Source: Noviherbaspirillum sedimenti (GTDB taxonomy: Bacteria > Pseudomonadota > Gammaproteobacteria > Burkholderiales > Burkholderiaceae_D). Taken from it: a stretch of DNA of 64,000 bases. Below the pieces are notes generated by a model. That model had not been told where the DNA came from and did no database searches. It worked only from the letters and a program-made list of their open reading frames with translations. The stretch covers positions 3,658,001 to 3,722,000 of the forward strand of contig NZ_QYUQ01000002.1 of assembly GCF_003590835.1 (NCBI RefSeq), in the 5' to 3' direction. Within the stretch, counting starts at the first letter, position 1. The number at the start of each line of letters is the position of its first letter. Position numbers and translations under genes: made by a program. Positions 15,625-24,738 of this stretch are shown here, piece by piece.

Positions 15625-18150
15625 TCAATCGATGCTCGCCGGTGACGTATCCGCGGCCTGCGGCAGCGTGCGCGCAGAAGAGGGGCATTCTGGTGCGGTG
15701 GTCACGACATGGCGCACGAGCACCCGTTTGGCTGGGCGTGCATGCGACGCGAGTGGCGTGTCGGCCAGCGGTTCCAGAGGTCTTGCTGCGAACGAAGCAC
15801 GTACCCGTTCGTCCGAAGGATCTCCATACAACGTCGTCCGCTGACGCGGAATGCGGCCGGCGGCGCGGATTAGCTCCTCCATTTCATTGGGTGCAAGCTC
15901 CTGACCGTGAACCGACCCGGCAGCGCGGGTGATGCTTTCATTCATAAGCGTACCACCCAAGTCGTTGGCACCGGCCTGCAACATGGACAAAACGCCCTGT
16001 TTTCCGAGCTTGGCCCATGACGTCTGGATATTTGGAATGTGCGGATGCAACGCCAGCCTTGCGACGGCATGCATTAGCAGCACTTCGCGAATGGTTGGCC
16101 CAGGGCGTGCACGACCTTTGAGCGACATGGGCGCTTCCATCGGCACAAACGGCAGCGGCACGAATTCCGTGAAGCCGCCGCTGCGCGCCGCGAGCTTTCG
16201 GATGTGCAGCAGGTGGCGCGCCCAGTGTTCGGGGCGATCGATATGGCCGAACATGATGGTGGAAGTGGTCTTCAGTCCCAGGTCATGGGCGGTCGCCATC
16301 ACCTCGAGCCATTCGTCGGTCCGGATCTTGTCGGGGCATAGGTGCTGCCGCACCTCGTCGTCGAGTATCTCGGCGGCCGTCCCCGGCAGCGTACCGAGCC
16401 CTGCTTGCTTTAGCTCGATAAGGAATTCGCGCAGAGTAATCCCGAGCGTCTTTGCGCCCTGCCACACTTCGAGTGGCGAAAAGGCATGGACGTGGATGTG
16501 CGGCACGCACTCCTTCACTGCGCGCAGAATATTGAGGTAGGTCTGGCCCGTGTAGGAGGGGTGGATCCCGCCTTGCATGCACACTTCCGTAGCGCCGCGC
16601 TCCCATGCTTCGCGCGCACGGCGCGCAATCTCCTCCATGGGCAGGTCGTACGGTTTGCCGCGGAGATTTTCGCTGTGCTTTCCTTTGGAAAAGGCGCAGA
16701 ACTGGCAGCGAAAATAGCAGACGTTCGTGTAGTTGATGTTGCGGTTCACAGTGTAGGTGACAGTGTCCCCGACAACGGCGCGGCGTAATTCGTCCGCTGA
16801 TTCGCAGACGAAGGCGAGATTGTCGTCGCGGGCGCTGAAGAGTTGCACGATTTGCTCATGCGAAAGCTCACTGCCTTCACGCGCGGCGGCGACGATGTCG
16901 CGCAACTCGTGAGATACCTGCGTACGGTTCGTCGGCTTCGTCAATGCGAGGTGCTCGGAAGTGGACGCCGACATCGGCTGGCCAGGCGACCAGCTGTCAA
17001 CCCTGGGATATCCCTCGGCATCGCTTAGCTTCAGCAGCGCACCGCGCAACGGCGCCGCAATCCAATCGGCCGCGCTTGATCCGTAGCGGGGGTACACAGT
17101 GAGCCTCTCATGCAGCTTCTTGCCCGCCGCGGCAGTTTCGCGCGCGAGGCGCTCCACTTCGGGCCAGGGGGCTTCCGGATTGACGAAGTCGGGCGTAAGC
17201 GGTGATACGCCTCCCCAGTCGTTGATGCCGGCGTCGATTACTTCGCCCAAGGTATCCGCGGCCAGATTGGGCGGCGACTGGATACTCATTTCGGGGCCGA
17301 ATGCAAGACGTGCCACCGCGATGCTCCACTGCAGTTCCTCGAGTGTCGGCTCGGGCGCATGCGCCATTTGCGTGCCTTCCTTGGCGCGAAACGGCTGGAT
17401 GATGATTTCCTGGATGTGTCCGTGGCGCTCGTGCAGCTCCCGCAGCGCGAGCAGGGATTCGACGCGCTCAAGTCGCGTCTCGCCGATGCCGATCAGGAGG
17501 CCCGACGTGAACGGGATGCGGGCTCGTCCCGCCCGTTCAATCGTGTCGAGGCGCACGCGCGGCACCTTGTCGGGCGAACCGTAATGCGGCATTCCCTTTG
17601 CGCACAGGCGCTCGGATCCGGATTCCAGCATGAGCCCCATCGAAGCCGATACGTTCCGAAGCATCGCGATTTCGTCATCGCCCATGCATCCAGCGTTAAT
17701 GTGCGGCAGAAGGCCAACCTCTTCCAGTACCGCACGGGCGGCGTGCGCGAGGTATTCCAGCGTGGAGGCGAAGCCGAGTTCGGCGAGCGCATCGCGTGCC
17801 GCTGCGTAGCGCAGTTCTGGCTTGTCTCCGAGGGTGAACAGCGCCTCTTTGCAGCCCATGCGTGCTCCGGCCCGCGCGACGTTCAGGACCTGTTCGATCG
17901 ACATGTAGGGTGAGCTCACGCGCTTCGGGCTGTGCGCGAAGGTGCAGTAATGGCACACGTCGCGGCAAAGCTGCGTGAGCGGAATGAATACTTTCCGCGA
18001 ATAGGTAACGTGGCTGCCGTAGCCCCGGTCGCGAATCTGCGCGGCGGCCGTGCAAAGGGCCTTCGTATCTTCGCAGCCGGCGAGCCGCAGTACGCTTTCT
18101 CGTGTCGGCAGCTTTCTCGCGGCAAGCTGTTCCATGCATTCGTTAATCAT
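15625..18150 (-). CDS. fbiC: FO synthase, fused CofG-CofH radical SAM enzyme (F420 biosynthesis)
   Basis: The protein has 841 residues from the start chosen here and makes FO (7,8-didemethyl-8-hydroxy-5-deazariboflavin), the chromophore of coenzyme F420, from tyrosine and the ribityl-diaminouracil intermediate of riboflavin synthesis. It has two radical-SAM halves, each with CxxxCxxC: C62-RDV-C66-HY-C69 in the CofG-like half, and CYFRCQFC near 478-485 in the CofH-like half. The start ATG at 18150 is two bases after the cofC stop and has GAGAG upstream; a longer frame to 18249 would overlap cofC. The last 40 or so residues exceed the usual length and are low complexity. It is the last gene of the leftward cofE-cofD-cofC-fbiC operon. 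Confidence 0.95.
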   Translation of the reverse strand: MINECMEQLAARKLPTRESVLRLAGCEDTKALCTAAAQIRDRGYGSHVTYSRKVFIPLTQLCRDVCHYCTFAHSPKRVSSPYMSIEQVLNVARAGARMGCKEALFTLGDKPELRYAAARDALAELGFASTLEYLAHAARAVLEEVGLLPHINAGCMGDDEIAMLRNVSASMGLMLESGSERLCAKGMPHYGSPDKVPRVRLDTIERAGRARIPFTSGLLIGIGETRLERVESLLALRELHERHGHIQEIIIQPFRAKEGTQMAHAPEPTLEELQWSIAVARLAFGPEMSIQSPPNLAADTLGEVIDAGINDWGGVSPLTPDFVNPEAPWPEVERLARETAAAGKKLHERLTVYPRYGSSAADWIAAPLRGALLKLSDAEGYPRVDSWSPGQPMSASTSEHLALTKPTNRTQVSHELRDIVAAAREGSELSHEQIVQLFSARDDNLAFVCESADELRRAVVGDTVTYTVNRNINYTNVCYFRCQFCAFSKGKHSENLRGKPYDLPMEEIARRAREAWERGATEVCMQGGIHPSYTGQTYLNILRAVKECVPHIHVHAFSPLEVWQGAKTLGITLREFLIELKQAGLGTLPGTAAEILDDEVRQHLCPDKIRTDEWLEVMATAHDLGLKTTSTIMFGHIDRPEHWARHLLHIRKLAARSGGFTEFVPLPFVPMEAPMSLKGRARPGPTIREVLLMHAVARLALHPHIPNIQTSWAKLGKQGVLSMLQAGANDLGGTLMNESITRAAGSVHGQELAPNEMEELIRAAGRIPRQRTTLYGDPSDERVRASFAARPLEPLADTPLASHARPAKRVLVRHVVTTAPECPSSARTLPQAADTSPASID

Positions 18151-18151
18151 G

Positions 18152-18862
18152 TTATCTCTCAAAGTAGGCTTCTGGTACATGCTCCTCGATCCAGTGCGAG
18201 GTTTCCAGCGTGTTAGTAATATCCGGGAGAACCCTGCGCGTGTGAGCACCGACGGTTCGTGCCGCCGTCAGTCGTCGCAGGTCGCGCTCAGTGTCCACGT
18301 CGGCGCCGGCTCCCGCAAGATTCAGGACCGCCAGGCTGAGGCCCTTCCTGTGCGCCTGGGCGGCATGAAGCGCAAAGCTGTTCGGGCCAAACTGGAAATC
18401 GAGCGCGTCGGGCGGCCCGGCCAGGACTATGTGGGTGCCTTGGCGATCGGCCGATGGCACCAGGGCGACGCGCTTGGGGCCGGATAGCGCTTCCCATGCG
18501 CTCACCACGTCGTCGATTTCGCCGCTCGTGAGCAACGGCAGGTCGCCGTGCACGACGAGCATGGCGTTTTCGCCCTGGGACACGAAGTTTATGGCGGCTC
18601 CGCGCAAGCCGCCGTTCAGCCCTGGCCGGCAAGACACGGAGCGGTCGCTTTGCCACTCGACGCCGTAGCCGCAGGCGAGTTTTTTTGCTTCAAGGTCGTC
18701 GGAAAGCACCACGATCCTTTTAATCCGCGCGCACCCCAGCAGGGCTTCCAGGACGTCGCAGGCCATTGCGCGCATGAGGCGCGCGCGCAAGGATGCGTCA
18801 AGCACGCCGGAAAGACGAGACTTGGCCAAGGCGAAGGACTTGAGCGGGAGAACGGCAAGCAT
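18152..18862 (-). CDS. cofC: CofC: phospho-acid guanylyltransferase of F420 biosynthesis
   Basis: The protein has 236 residues and begins MLAVLPLKSFALAKSRL, the family's nucleotidyltransferase start. 'LVVHGDLPLL' supplies the metal-binding Asp and 'FGPNSFALH' is the typical late motif. Family enzymes join GTP to 2-phospholactate, phosphoenolpyruvate or 3-phosphoglycerate, the choice deciding which F420 form is made; I cannot read this specificity from the sequence. It follows cofD by 12 bp and abuts fbiC. The C-terminus continues about 25 residues past the usual end. Confidence 0.92.
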   Translation of the reverse strand: MLAVLPLKSFALAKSRLSGVLDASLRARLMRAMACDVLEALLGCARIKRIVVLSDDLEAKKLACGYGVEWQSDRSVSCRPGLNGGLRGAAINFVSQGENAMLVVHGDLPLLTSGEIDDVVSAWEALSGPKRVALVPSADRQGTHIVLAGPPDALDFQFGPNSFALHAAQAHRKGLSLAVLNLAGAGADVDTERDLRRLTAARTVGAHTRRVLPDITNTLETSHWIEEHVPEAYFER

Positions 18863-18874
18863 CGAATGAGGTCC

Positions 18875-19816
18875 TCAGGCGCCGGAGAATTCGAGGACGG
18901 CCCGTGCGAGTGAGCGCTTGTCGTCGAGCGACCGCATGACGGTGGGTGCGGATGTCGCCTCGATACCCAGGTTACGGATGGACGGCAACAGCGACGAATC
19001 CGCCAGGTCGATCACAATGCGATCGATTGTCGTGCGCAGAAACTCTGTTACTCCTAACGGACTCACGTCCATGCCCAGCTCACGCATCATTTTCGCCGTG
19101 GGGCCCTTGATGGCCTGTCCACCAACAATGGGAGATACGGCGACAATGGGCGCTTTGATGGTGGCGAGTGCCTCGCGCACCCCGGGAATGGCGAGGATCG
19201 GTTCTACGCTCAGGAAGGGATTGGATGGACATATGATCACGCCGCGCAGTGCATCATCTTCCAATGCCAGCCGCAGCGTCTCGCACATATGGGCGTTTTC
19301 CGCGCCCTCGAATCGCACGCCGCGCACGCGAGGCGCGCATTGTCTGGCCACGAAGTAATCCTGGAATGAAAGCTCGCCCTCGTCGGTTATCACGACGGTC
19401 GCAACCCGCGCCTCGGACATGGGCACGATGTGGTGGCGCACGCCGAGCACGCTGCTCAGTTCGTGCGTGACTTGCGACAAGGTGGCGCCGTGTCGCAGGC
19501 GGTCGCTGCGGTAAAGATGAGTGGCGAGGTCTCGGTCTCCGAGACGAAACCATGTCTCGCCGCCCAGTCGGCCGAGCGCTTCCATGCATGCCCAGGTCTC
19601 GCCCTCAAGCCCCCAGCCCTGCGTGGAGTTGCTGCAGCCCGCCAGCGTGTACATCAACGTGTCGAGATCCGGGCAGATGCGCAGCCCGAGGTGATCGAAA
19701 TCATCCCCGGTATTGGCGACGACGAGGAGATCGCCGGGATCGAGCTCATGGGCAAGCCCCAACGCAAGCTTCGCGCCCCCGACTCCTCCTGACAACGCGA
19801 TCCATTTGAAGCTCAT
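18875..19816 (-). CDS. cofD: CofD: 2-phospho-L-lactate (or related) transferase, makes F420-0
   Basis: The protein has 313 residues with an N-terminal GGVGGAK (residues 10-16) and VVANTGDDFDHLGLRICPDLDTLMYTLAG-type region that define the CofD/FbiA family; 'ICPSNPFLSVEPIL' and 'VAVSPIVGGQAIKGPTAKMM' follow in the expected order. It transfers the phospho-acid from the GDP-activated CofC product to FO. It overlaps the end of cofE by 4 bp (ATGA), so the two are translationally coupled. Confidence 0.96.
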   Translation of the reverse strand: MSFKWIALSGGVGGAKLALGLAHELDPGDLLVVANTGDDFDHLGLRICPDLDTLMYTLAGCSNSTQGWGLEGETWACMEALGRLGGETWFRLGDRDLATHLYRSDRLRHGATLSQVTHELSSVLGVRHHIVPMSEARVATVVITDEGELSFQDYFVARQCAPRVRGVRFEGAENAHMCETLRLALEDDALRGVIICPSNPFLSVEPILAIPGVREALATIKAPIVAVSPIVGGQAIKGPTAKMMRELGMDVSPLGVTEFLRTTIDRIVIDLADSSLLPSIRNLGIEATSAPTVMRSLDDKRSLARAVLEFSGA

Positions 19817-20598
19817 GCGGGCCTCGGCGCTGATGATCGGAACAAGTCCTGGTGCTTCGGACGGATCAGCGAACGCGCGCCCTGGTCGCTGCGACGGAAG
19901 TGCATTCCGCGCGCCAGCACGACCGGCGCGCCCTCCGCGGCCTGGCCCATGAGCAGGGATCCAGCGGCGGCGAGTTCGTCTACGATGGCAATCTCAGTTA
20001 TCTGCAGTTCACGTCCGAACAAATCTGGCTGGCCCACCATGTTGCGGATTGGCTCGATGCCGGCGCAGCCGATCGTGTAACCGATGATGCCATTGCGCCA
20101 GGCGCGCCCGGCGCTGTCGTTGATGATTACGGCGACAACAGCCCCGCTGCGCTGCCCCACTGCCTCACGAAGCCCGCGCGCCGAGGCGTCGGGATCCACG
20201 GGCAGGAGCAGGACGCGCGGGTGGCTGTCACCGGAAGCAATGTTCGATTGGTCTACTCCGGCATTGGCGTTCACAATCCCAAGCTTGTGCTCCACGATGA
20301 GGACGCCTGGCCGGTAACGCAGGACTTCATTGGACTCGCGCAGGATCACCTCGACGAGCCGAGGATCCTTCTGGACCTTCGGCGCCAGTTCTATCGCGTG
20401 CGCCGATGGCATCACATCGTTCAGGTACACATAGCGTCCTTCGACCTTGGACACAATTTTCTGCGCCACGATGAGGACATCGTCATCCTCTGGCTGCAGC
20501 CCGGCGCGCCCATAGGCGTCCATCACCAGTTGTGCCAGATCAGCGCCCGGCTCGACGAGCGGGATTCCAGGCAAAGCAGTTAGCGTGAGAGTCGTCAT
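19813..20598 (-). CDS. cofE: CofE: F420-0:gamma-glutamyl ligase
   Basis: About 261 residues. The motifs KIVSKVEGR, NANAGVDQSN and NDSAGRAWRNG appear in the order seen in CofE enzymes, which add glutamates to F420-0 using GTP. It is a stand-alone CofE and lacks the C-terminal nitroreductase-like domain of mycobacterial FbiB. The frame is open to 20667; I prefer the ATG at 20598 because the family begins close to LTLTALPGIPLVEPGADL. It is the first gene of the F420 operon, behind a paired palindromic operator. Confidence 0.93.
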   Translation of the reverse strand: MTTLTLTALPGIPLVEPGADLAQLVMDAYGRAGLQPEDDDVLIVAQKIVSKVEGRYVYLNDVMPSAHAIELAPKVQKDPRLVEVILRESNEVLRYRPGVLIVEHKLGIVNANAGVDQSNIASGDSHPRVLLLPVDPDASARGLREAVGQRSGAVVAVIINDSAGRAWRNGIIGYTIGCAGIEPIRNMVGQPDLFGRELQITEIAIVDELAAAGSLLMGQAAEGAPVVLARGMHFRRSDQGARSLIRPKHQDLFRSSAPRPA

Positions 20599-20710
20599 GT
20601 GTTGAGCCATTTCCGTTCGTTTCGCAATCGCGTGCGCTGCTGTTCGCATCGGCCCTCCCAACCGCATTCGCTACGGTGGGCTGTAATGGCAGACAACCTC
20701 GATTTAAATA

Positions 20711-20742
20711 ACGAAATATTGTGAATTGTAACGAGTAATCGT
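20711..20742. promoter_or_regulatory. Paired palindromic operator upstream of the F420 operon
   Basis: ACGAAATATTGT (20711-20722) and ACGAGTAATCGT (20731-20742) start exactly 20 bp apart, 113 bp or more upstream of the cofE start. The second site is a perfect ACGA-N4-TCGT; the first has one mismatch. The rest of 20599-20950 shows no gene. Confidence 0.7.
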
Positions 20743-20950
20743 GATATGGCCATTAAATCCTGATCCGCTAGATGCTTCGCTGGCAGCCTTATTACAGGTT
20801 GGCGGTGCCGTTTGCACTTTGACCCAAGGTCTTCCGCTACTATTTGAATCCGAAATGATGGATAAGTGCACCAAATTCTAGTTCTTGATGTTCATATTTC
20901 TTCATTTTTTGCAAGCGAATTGCACCGCACGCCGACTCGGAACGGCTTGC

Positions 20951-22108
20951 CTAGAGTTTGCGCGCGATGATGAGCTTCATGATCTCGGAAGTGCCCCCGT
21001 AGATGCGTAACACACGGTTGGACGTGTATATGCGCGAGATTGGCATCTCGTCCATATACCCTGCGCCACCCCAGAGCTGCAAACAGGTATCGACTACCCG
21101 GTCGCTCATCTCGCAGAGCCACAGTTTTACCATTGCGCCATCCATATCCGTGCAGGTCCCGGCGCGCACTTTTCTTACCGTACTGTGGAGAAATGCGCGA
21201 CCCGCCTCGATCTCGGTCTTCGCTTCTGCCAATTTGAACTGCGTATTTTGGAAGTCGAACAGGGTCTGGCCAAATACCTTGCGTTGCTTGACGTAGTCGA
21301 GCGTCAAGTCGAAGGCCAGTTCGGCTTGCCCAAGCGCCCGCGCCGCGAGCTGCAGCCGGTCTGTACCCAAGTTGGCCATGAGCATCTTGAAGGCGCCGCC
21401 TTCACTACCCACAAGATTGTCGACCGGCACCCGAACGTTGTCAAAATGCAGCTCGCCGGTATTGCCTCCAGGGAAGCCGAGGGTCTTGGTGCCGCGCCTC
21501 GTGATCCCTGGCCGATCGGCCTCCACCAGAATGACGCTCATGCCTCGCGCACCTGGGGCAGAGGGATCGGTCTTGACGGTGATGAAAATCAGATCCGCCC
21601 AGTCGCCATTGGTAATGTATACCTTGCTGCCGTTGATGACGTACTCATCGCCATCGCGTACCGCCGTCGAGCGGATCGCGACTGCATCGCTCCCCGCTTC
21701 GGTCTCCGTCATGGCAAAGCACTGCACGACTTCGCCGGCAAGTATCTTTGGCGCCCATTTGTGCAACAGCGCATGTGCTTTGCCTTCCAGAAGAACGCTG
21801 CCTGCGAGGTCTGTTGTAAACAGGCTGCCCAGCGTGGCATAAACTGGCGAGCGGGAGAGCTCGTACGAGAGGATCACGTTGCACAATGTGCTGGCACCCG
21901 GCCCGCCGAACTCTTCCGGAATCCAGCCGCCGAGGATTCCCGCTGCCGCTGCCTTGCGCCAGAGCGCGCGTTTGTCATCGCTGTGCGGTGTGATGTCGAG
22001 GTAACGCGGCTCGATTTCTCGCTCGATGAACCTGCGCACGGTGTTGCGATAGAGCTCTTCCTCTTCGGTGAACGGAGTCTCATCAGACAAGGTGGTGTTT
22101 GCTATCAT
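20951..22108 (-). CDS. Acyl-CoA dehydrogenase
   Basis: The protein has 385 residues and the full family layout: helical N-terminal domain, FAMTETEAGSDA and VINGSKVYITNGDWADL in the flavin/substrate region, and C-terminal helices. It oxidises an acyl-CoA thioester to the enoyl form with FAD. The C-terminal motif reads RIYGGTSEIMK, with Gly where medium-chain enzymes carry the base Glu; enzymes of the isovaleryl/long-chain type carry the base on another helix. The start at 22108 has AGGA eight bases upstream. It is divergent from the F420-dependent oxidoreductase gene, sharing a 595-bp region with two operator pairs. A decayed copy of its 3' end lies at 48559-48640. Confidence 0.93.
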   Translation of the reverse strand: MIANTTLSDETPFTEEEELYRNTVRRFIEREIEPRYLDITPHSDDKRALWRKAAAAGILGGWIPEEFGGPGASTLCNVILSYELSRSPVYATLGSLFTTDLAGSVLLEGKAHALLHKWAPKILAGEVVQCFAMTETEAGSDAVAIRSTAVRDGDEYVINGSKVYITNGDWADLIFITVKTDPSAPGARGMSVILVEADRPGITRRGTKTLGFPGGNTGELHFDNVRVPVDNLVGSEGGAFKMLMANLGTDRLQLAARALGQAELAFDLTLDYVKQRKVFGQTLFDFQNTQFKLAEAKTEIEAGRAFLHSTVRKVRAGTCTDMDGAMVKLWLCEMSDRVVDTCLQLWGGAGYMDEMPISRIYTSNRVLRIYGGTSEIMKLIIARKL

Positions 22109-22181
22109 TGTGAATTCCTGTTGGTTTGACCGGGCGTATGCTCTGGTTCGCGAAACAGCGATCTTTGCCTGAACATATATT

Positions 22182-22213
22182 TCGAATTTTCGTAATTTAT
22201 CACGATAAGCCGT
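22182..22213. promoter_or_regulatory. Paired palindromic operator upstream of the acyl-CoA dehydrogenase gene
   Basis: TTCGAATTTTCGTA (core 22182-22193) and ACGATAAGCCGT (22202-22213) begin exactly 20 bp apart, about 75-105 bp upstream of the leftward start at 22108. Each differs from ACGA-N4-TCGT by one base. From 22214 to 22590 I see nothing recognisable. Confidence 0.6.
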
Positions 22214-22595
22214 ATTAAGTAAACTGTCGCTGGGATGAGGTAATGGCGTCTGTGGCGAGGCGCTATCGTTTGAACGCGTTCTGAGGGATGGCTAGAAGTT
22301 AGTCAAACCCGCTGCAGCGCATATGTAAATACCGATTAATGCAGGAGTGACAGCGCCTGGCGATTTTTTGGTATCCATCTGAATATATGTATTAACTTGC
22401 TTCATCCTATGGTCGGGCTGCCAAGAAGATGCCCAGGATCGAGATTAAGGGCAAGTTTTTACTTTCTGCTATGAATTTCCAGTGAGACTTTACATTTTTG
22501 GCGCATTCTATCTCTCACGGGTGTAGGTGACGGAACGATTTGAGCAATATGCGACCGGGTTAGTTGTCGTCAACTTGGCGGGCAAGAAAAGATAT

Positions 22596-22627
22596 TCGAT
22601 ATGTTGCAATATAATGCGGAATATCGT
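22596..22627. promoter_or_regulatory. Paired palindromic operator upstream of the F420-dependent oxidoreductase gene
   Basis: TGCGGAATATCGTA (core 22616-22627) carries one mismatch. A degenerate partner TTCGATATGTTGCA (core 22596-22607) lies exactly 20 bp upstream. The pair is about 77-108 bp before the ATG at 22704. Confidence 0.55.
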
Positions 22628-22703
22628 AGTATCGAACTTAATAAATTTTCGCTTGCTCAACCGTTCCCGCGATGTCGCGGATGTCAATATCCAAGGAGAA
22701 GAG

Positions 22704-23750
22704 ATGAAAGTAATCGCCCGTATTCGCGAACCGTCCGATGACGAGCCGGATCAGTGGGTTTCCGGCCCGTTTTTCGAGCGCGTGATCCAAGAGACGAAAT
22801 TGCTGGAGGAGGCGGGATTCGACGCAATCGCCACGACCGAATCGAGCCACGACCCCTTTGTGGGTGCGATGCTTGCTGCGGAGCACAGTAAGCGCGCGGA
22901 AATCTGGACTCACATTGCGGTAGCGTTCGCGCGCAATCCGATGAATGTGGCGTATCTTGCGCACGATCTCCAGGCATTTTCACAAGGCCGTTTCGTTCTC
23001 GGGATCGGCAGTCAAGTCCAGGCGCACGTCGTCAAGCGTTTCTCCATGCCATGGTCTAGTCCGGCCGCGCGCATGAAGGAGTTTGTACTGGCGTTGCGCG
23101 CAATATGGGATTGCTGGAATAACGGCACACGCCTTGAATTCCGCGGCGAATTCTATTCTCATACCCTGATGACGCCAGTTTTCATGCCCCCCCCCAATCC
23201 ATCCGGACCACCTCCGATCATGATGGGCGCTGTGGGTCCCAAGATGACAGAGGTCGCCGCAGAAGTGGCGGACGGAATCATCGGCCACTCATTCGCATCG
23301 GCCGATTACATGCGCGAGGTCTCGCTTCCCGTGATCGAAAAAACGCTGGCAGCGCACGGCCGCTCGCGTGCGGATTTCCAGATAGTGCATCCGCCATTTG
23401 TCGTAGCTGTCGACGATGAGGCGGAACTCAAGCGTCGCACGGAAATGATGCGCGAACACGTGGCTTTCTATGGTTCGACTCCGGCTTACCTAGGGGTGCT
23501 CGAATTTCATGGCTGGGGAGATCTCCACCCTGAGCTCAACAAGATGTCGAAGGAGGGGCGCTGGAAAGAAATGGCTAACCTGATCGATGACGAAATGCTT
23601 CACACGTTCGCCATTATCGGTAAACCCGAGCATGCAGTAGAGGAGATCAAGCGACGGTTTACCGGGGTGGTTGATGCTGTGTCCATCCGTCTGCCGCAGA
23701 CTACCGAGCCGGCCGTTTCCGAATTGGTACGGCGTTTGAAGGCTGCGTAA
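22704..23750 (+). CDS. LLM-class (luciferase-like) F420-dependent oxidoreductase
   Basis: The protein has 348 residues with a luciferase-like TIM-barrel pattern: LLEEAGFDAIATTESSHDP, then IAVAFARNPMNVAYLAHDLQ, FSQGRFVLGIGSQVQAHV and 'PPPIMMGAVGPKMTEVAAEVADG'-type core sequences near the middle. This resembles the group often annotated as the MSMEG_2256 family. The chosen start (22704) has AAGGAGAAGAG directly upstream; the frame extends to 22527 without a ribosome site. A coding C9 tract (23187-23195) encodes Pro-Pro-Pro. The F420 biosynthesis operon and an F420 reductase flank it, supporting F420 rather than FMN as cofactor. The substrate is unknown. Confidence 0.88.
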   Translation: MKVIARIREPSDDEPDQWVSGPFFERVIQETKLLEEAGFDAIATTESSHDPFVGAMLAAEHSKRAEIWTHIAVAFARNPMNVAYLAHDLQAFSQGRFVLGIGSQVQAHVVKRFSMPWSSPAARMKEFVLALRAIWDCWNNGTRLEFRGEFYSHTLMTPVFMPPPNPSGPPPIMMGAVGPKMTEVAAEVADGIIGHSFASADYMREVSLPVIEKTLAAHGRSRADFQIVHPPFVVAVDDEAELKRRTEMMREHVAFYGSTPAYLGVLEFHGWGDLHPELNKMSKEGRWKEMANLIDDEMLHTFAIIGKPEHAVEEIKRRFTGVVDAVSIRLPQTTEPAVSELVRRLKAA

Positions 23751-23921
23751 CTTATCGCAGCGTGGATGTTTATAACGACGTGAGCGTGCAAGCCTTGTAT
23801 GGCAACCCCGAAATCTCATCTGCACGTCCATCCAGCAGTGGCGGCAACGCATGGTTGTCGTCGAGCAGGGGGCGAGTAGTTTGAGATAGGGGTGGCATGT
23901 CTCGATAAAAAAGGAGGCTAT

Positions 23922-24659
23922 ATGATCAAGAGTACTGACGCCGGCGGGAGCGCCGTGCAAGTTGGGGCGCAGTCTGTGTATTCCCAATGCATCACTAATC
24001 ACCCACGTATCATCGCGGTTTTGGGCGGAACCGGTAACGAGGGGCAAGGTCTTGCGCTGCGCTTTGCGGCGGCCGGTCACCGCGTGATCATCGGCTCGCG
24101 GGATGCCGAAAAGGCGCGTACGGCTGCCCAGCAACTCAACGGCCGGCTGGAGCGCTCGCTATTGGAGGGGAGCGACAATCAAGCGGCTGTGAAGGCTGCG
24201 GATGTCATCATTCTGACCGTGCCGTATTCGGTGCAGCGCACTACGGTGGAGCAGGTCTCGGCAGCACTCGGCGGCAAGATCCTGATCGACGCCACCGTGC
24301 CGCTCAAGCCCCCCAAAGTCTCGCGCGTGCAGCTACCTGAAGCAGGCTCCGCGGTCGCGGCTATTCAACGCATGCTCGGCGAGTCCGTCCGGGTCGTATC
24401 CGCATTTCAGAACGTATCGGCGCATCACCTTCAGGACCTGGACCACGCGGTCGATTGTGATGTCCTGGTATGCGGTGACGATGTCAACGCACGCGAAGTC
24501 GTGGTCGGATTATGCGGGGACATCGGCATGCGAGGGCTGCACGCGGGTCCGATCGACAATTCGGCTGCCGCCGAGGCGCTGACCTCCATCCTGATATCGA
24601 TCAACTCGCGCTACAAGAGCGCAGGCGCAGGAATACGCATCACCAACCTGCCCGATTGA
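23922..24659 (+). CDS. npdG: NADPH:F420 oxidoreductase (Fno/NpdG type)
   Basis: The protein has 245 residues. An N-terminal extension of about 28 residues precedes [23 protein letters not shown], the NADP-binding Rossmann motif of this family; [11 protein letters not shown] follows, consistent with NADPH preference, and '[16 protein letters not shown]' and 'ISAFQNVSA'-like segments complete the fold. It interconverts NADPH and F420H2 and so can feed the adjacent F420-dependent enzyme. The start is set by AAAAAGGAGG upstream of ATG 23922. A strong hairpin begins two bases after the stop. Confidence 0.92.
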   Translation: MIKSTDAGGSAVQVGAQSVYSQCITNHPRIIAVLGGTGNEGQGLALRFAAAGHRVIIGSRDAEKARTAAQQLNGRLERSLLEGSDNQAAVKAADVIILTVPYSVQRTTVEQVSAALGGKILIDATVPLKPPKVSRVQLPEAGSAVAAIQRMLGESVRVVSAFQNVSAHHLQDLDHAVDCDVLVCGDDVNAREVVVGLCGDIGMRGLHAGPIDNSAAAEALTSILISINSRYKSAGAGIRITNLPD

Positions 24660-24660
24660 T

Positions 24661-24687
24661 GGATGCGCGGCCTCCAGCCGCGCATCC
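24661..24687. terminator. Hairpin after npdG, probable terminator without a clear T-run
   Basis: A perfect 11-bp stem GGATGCGCGGC (24661-24671) with GCCGCGCATCC (24677-24687) encloses a 5-base loop, one base after the npdG stop codon. There is no uridine tract, so it may need Rho or act as an mRNA 3'-end stabiliser. The opposite-strand MFS gene converges here. Confidence 0.65.
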
Positions 24688-24738
24688 TCGTCAACAATGC
24701 AGCTTCCCGCATGCCGCCGCCGATTCTCAAGCGATGTT

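Noticed and set aside
20770..20950. Possible gene relic between the cofE upstream operator and the acyl-CoA dehydrogenase end
   Set aside because: Short frames there gave no recognisable protein sequence in any of the six frames.
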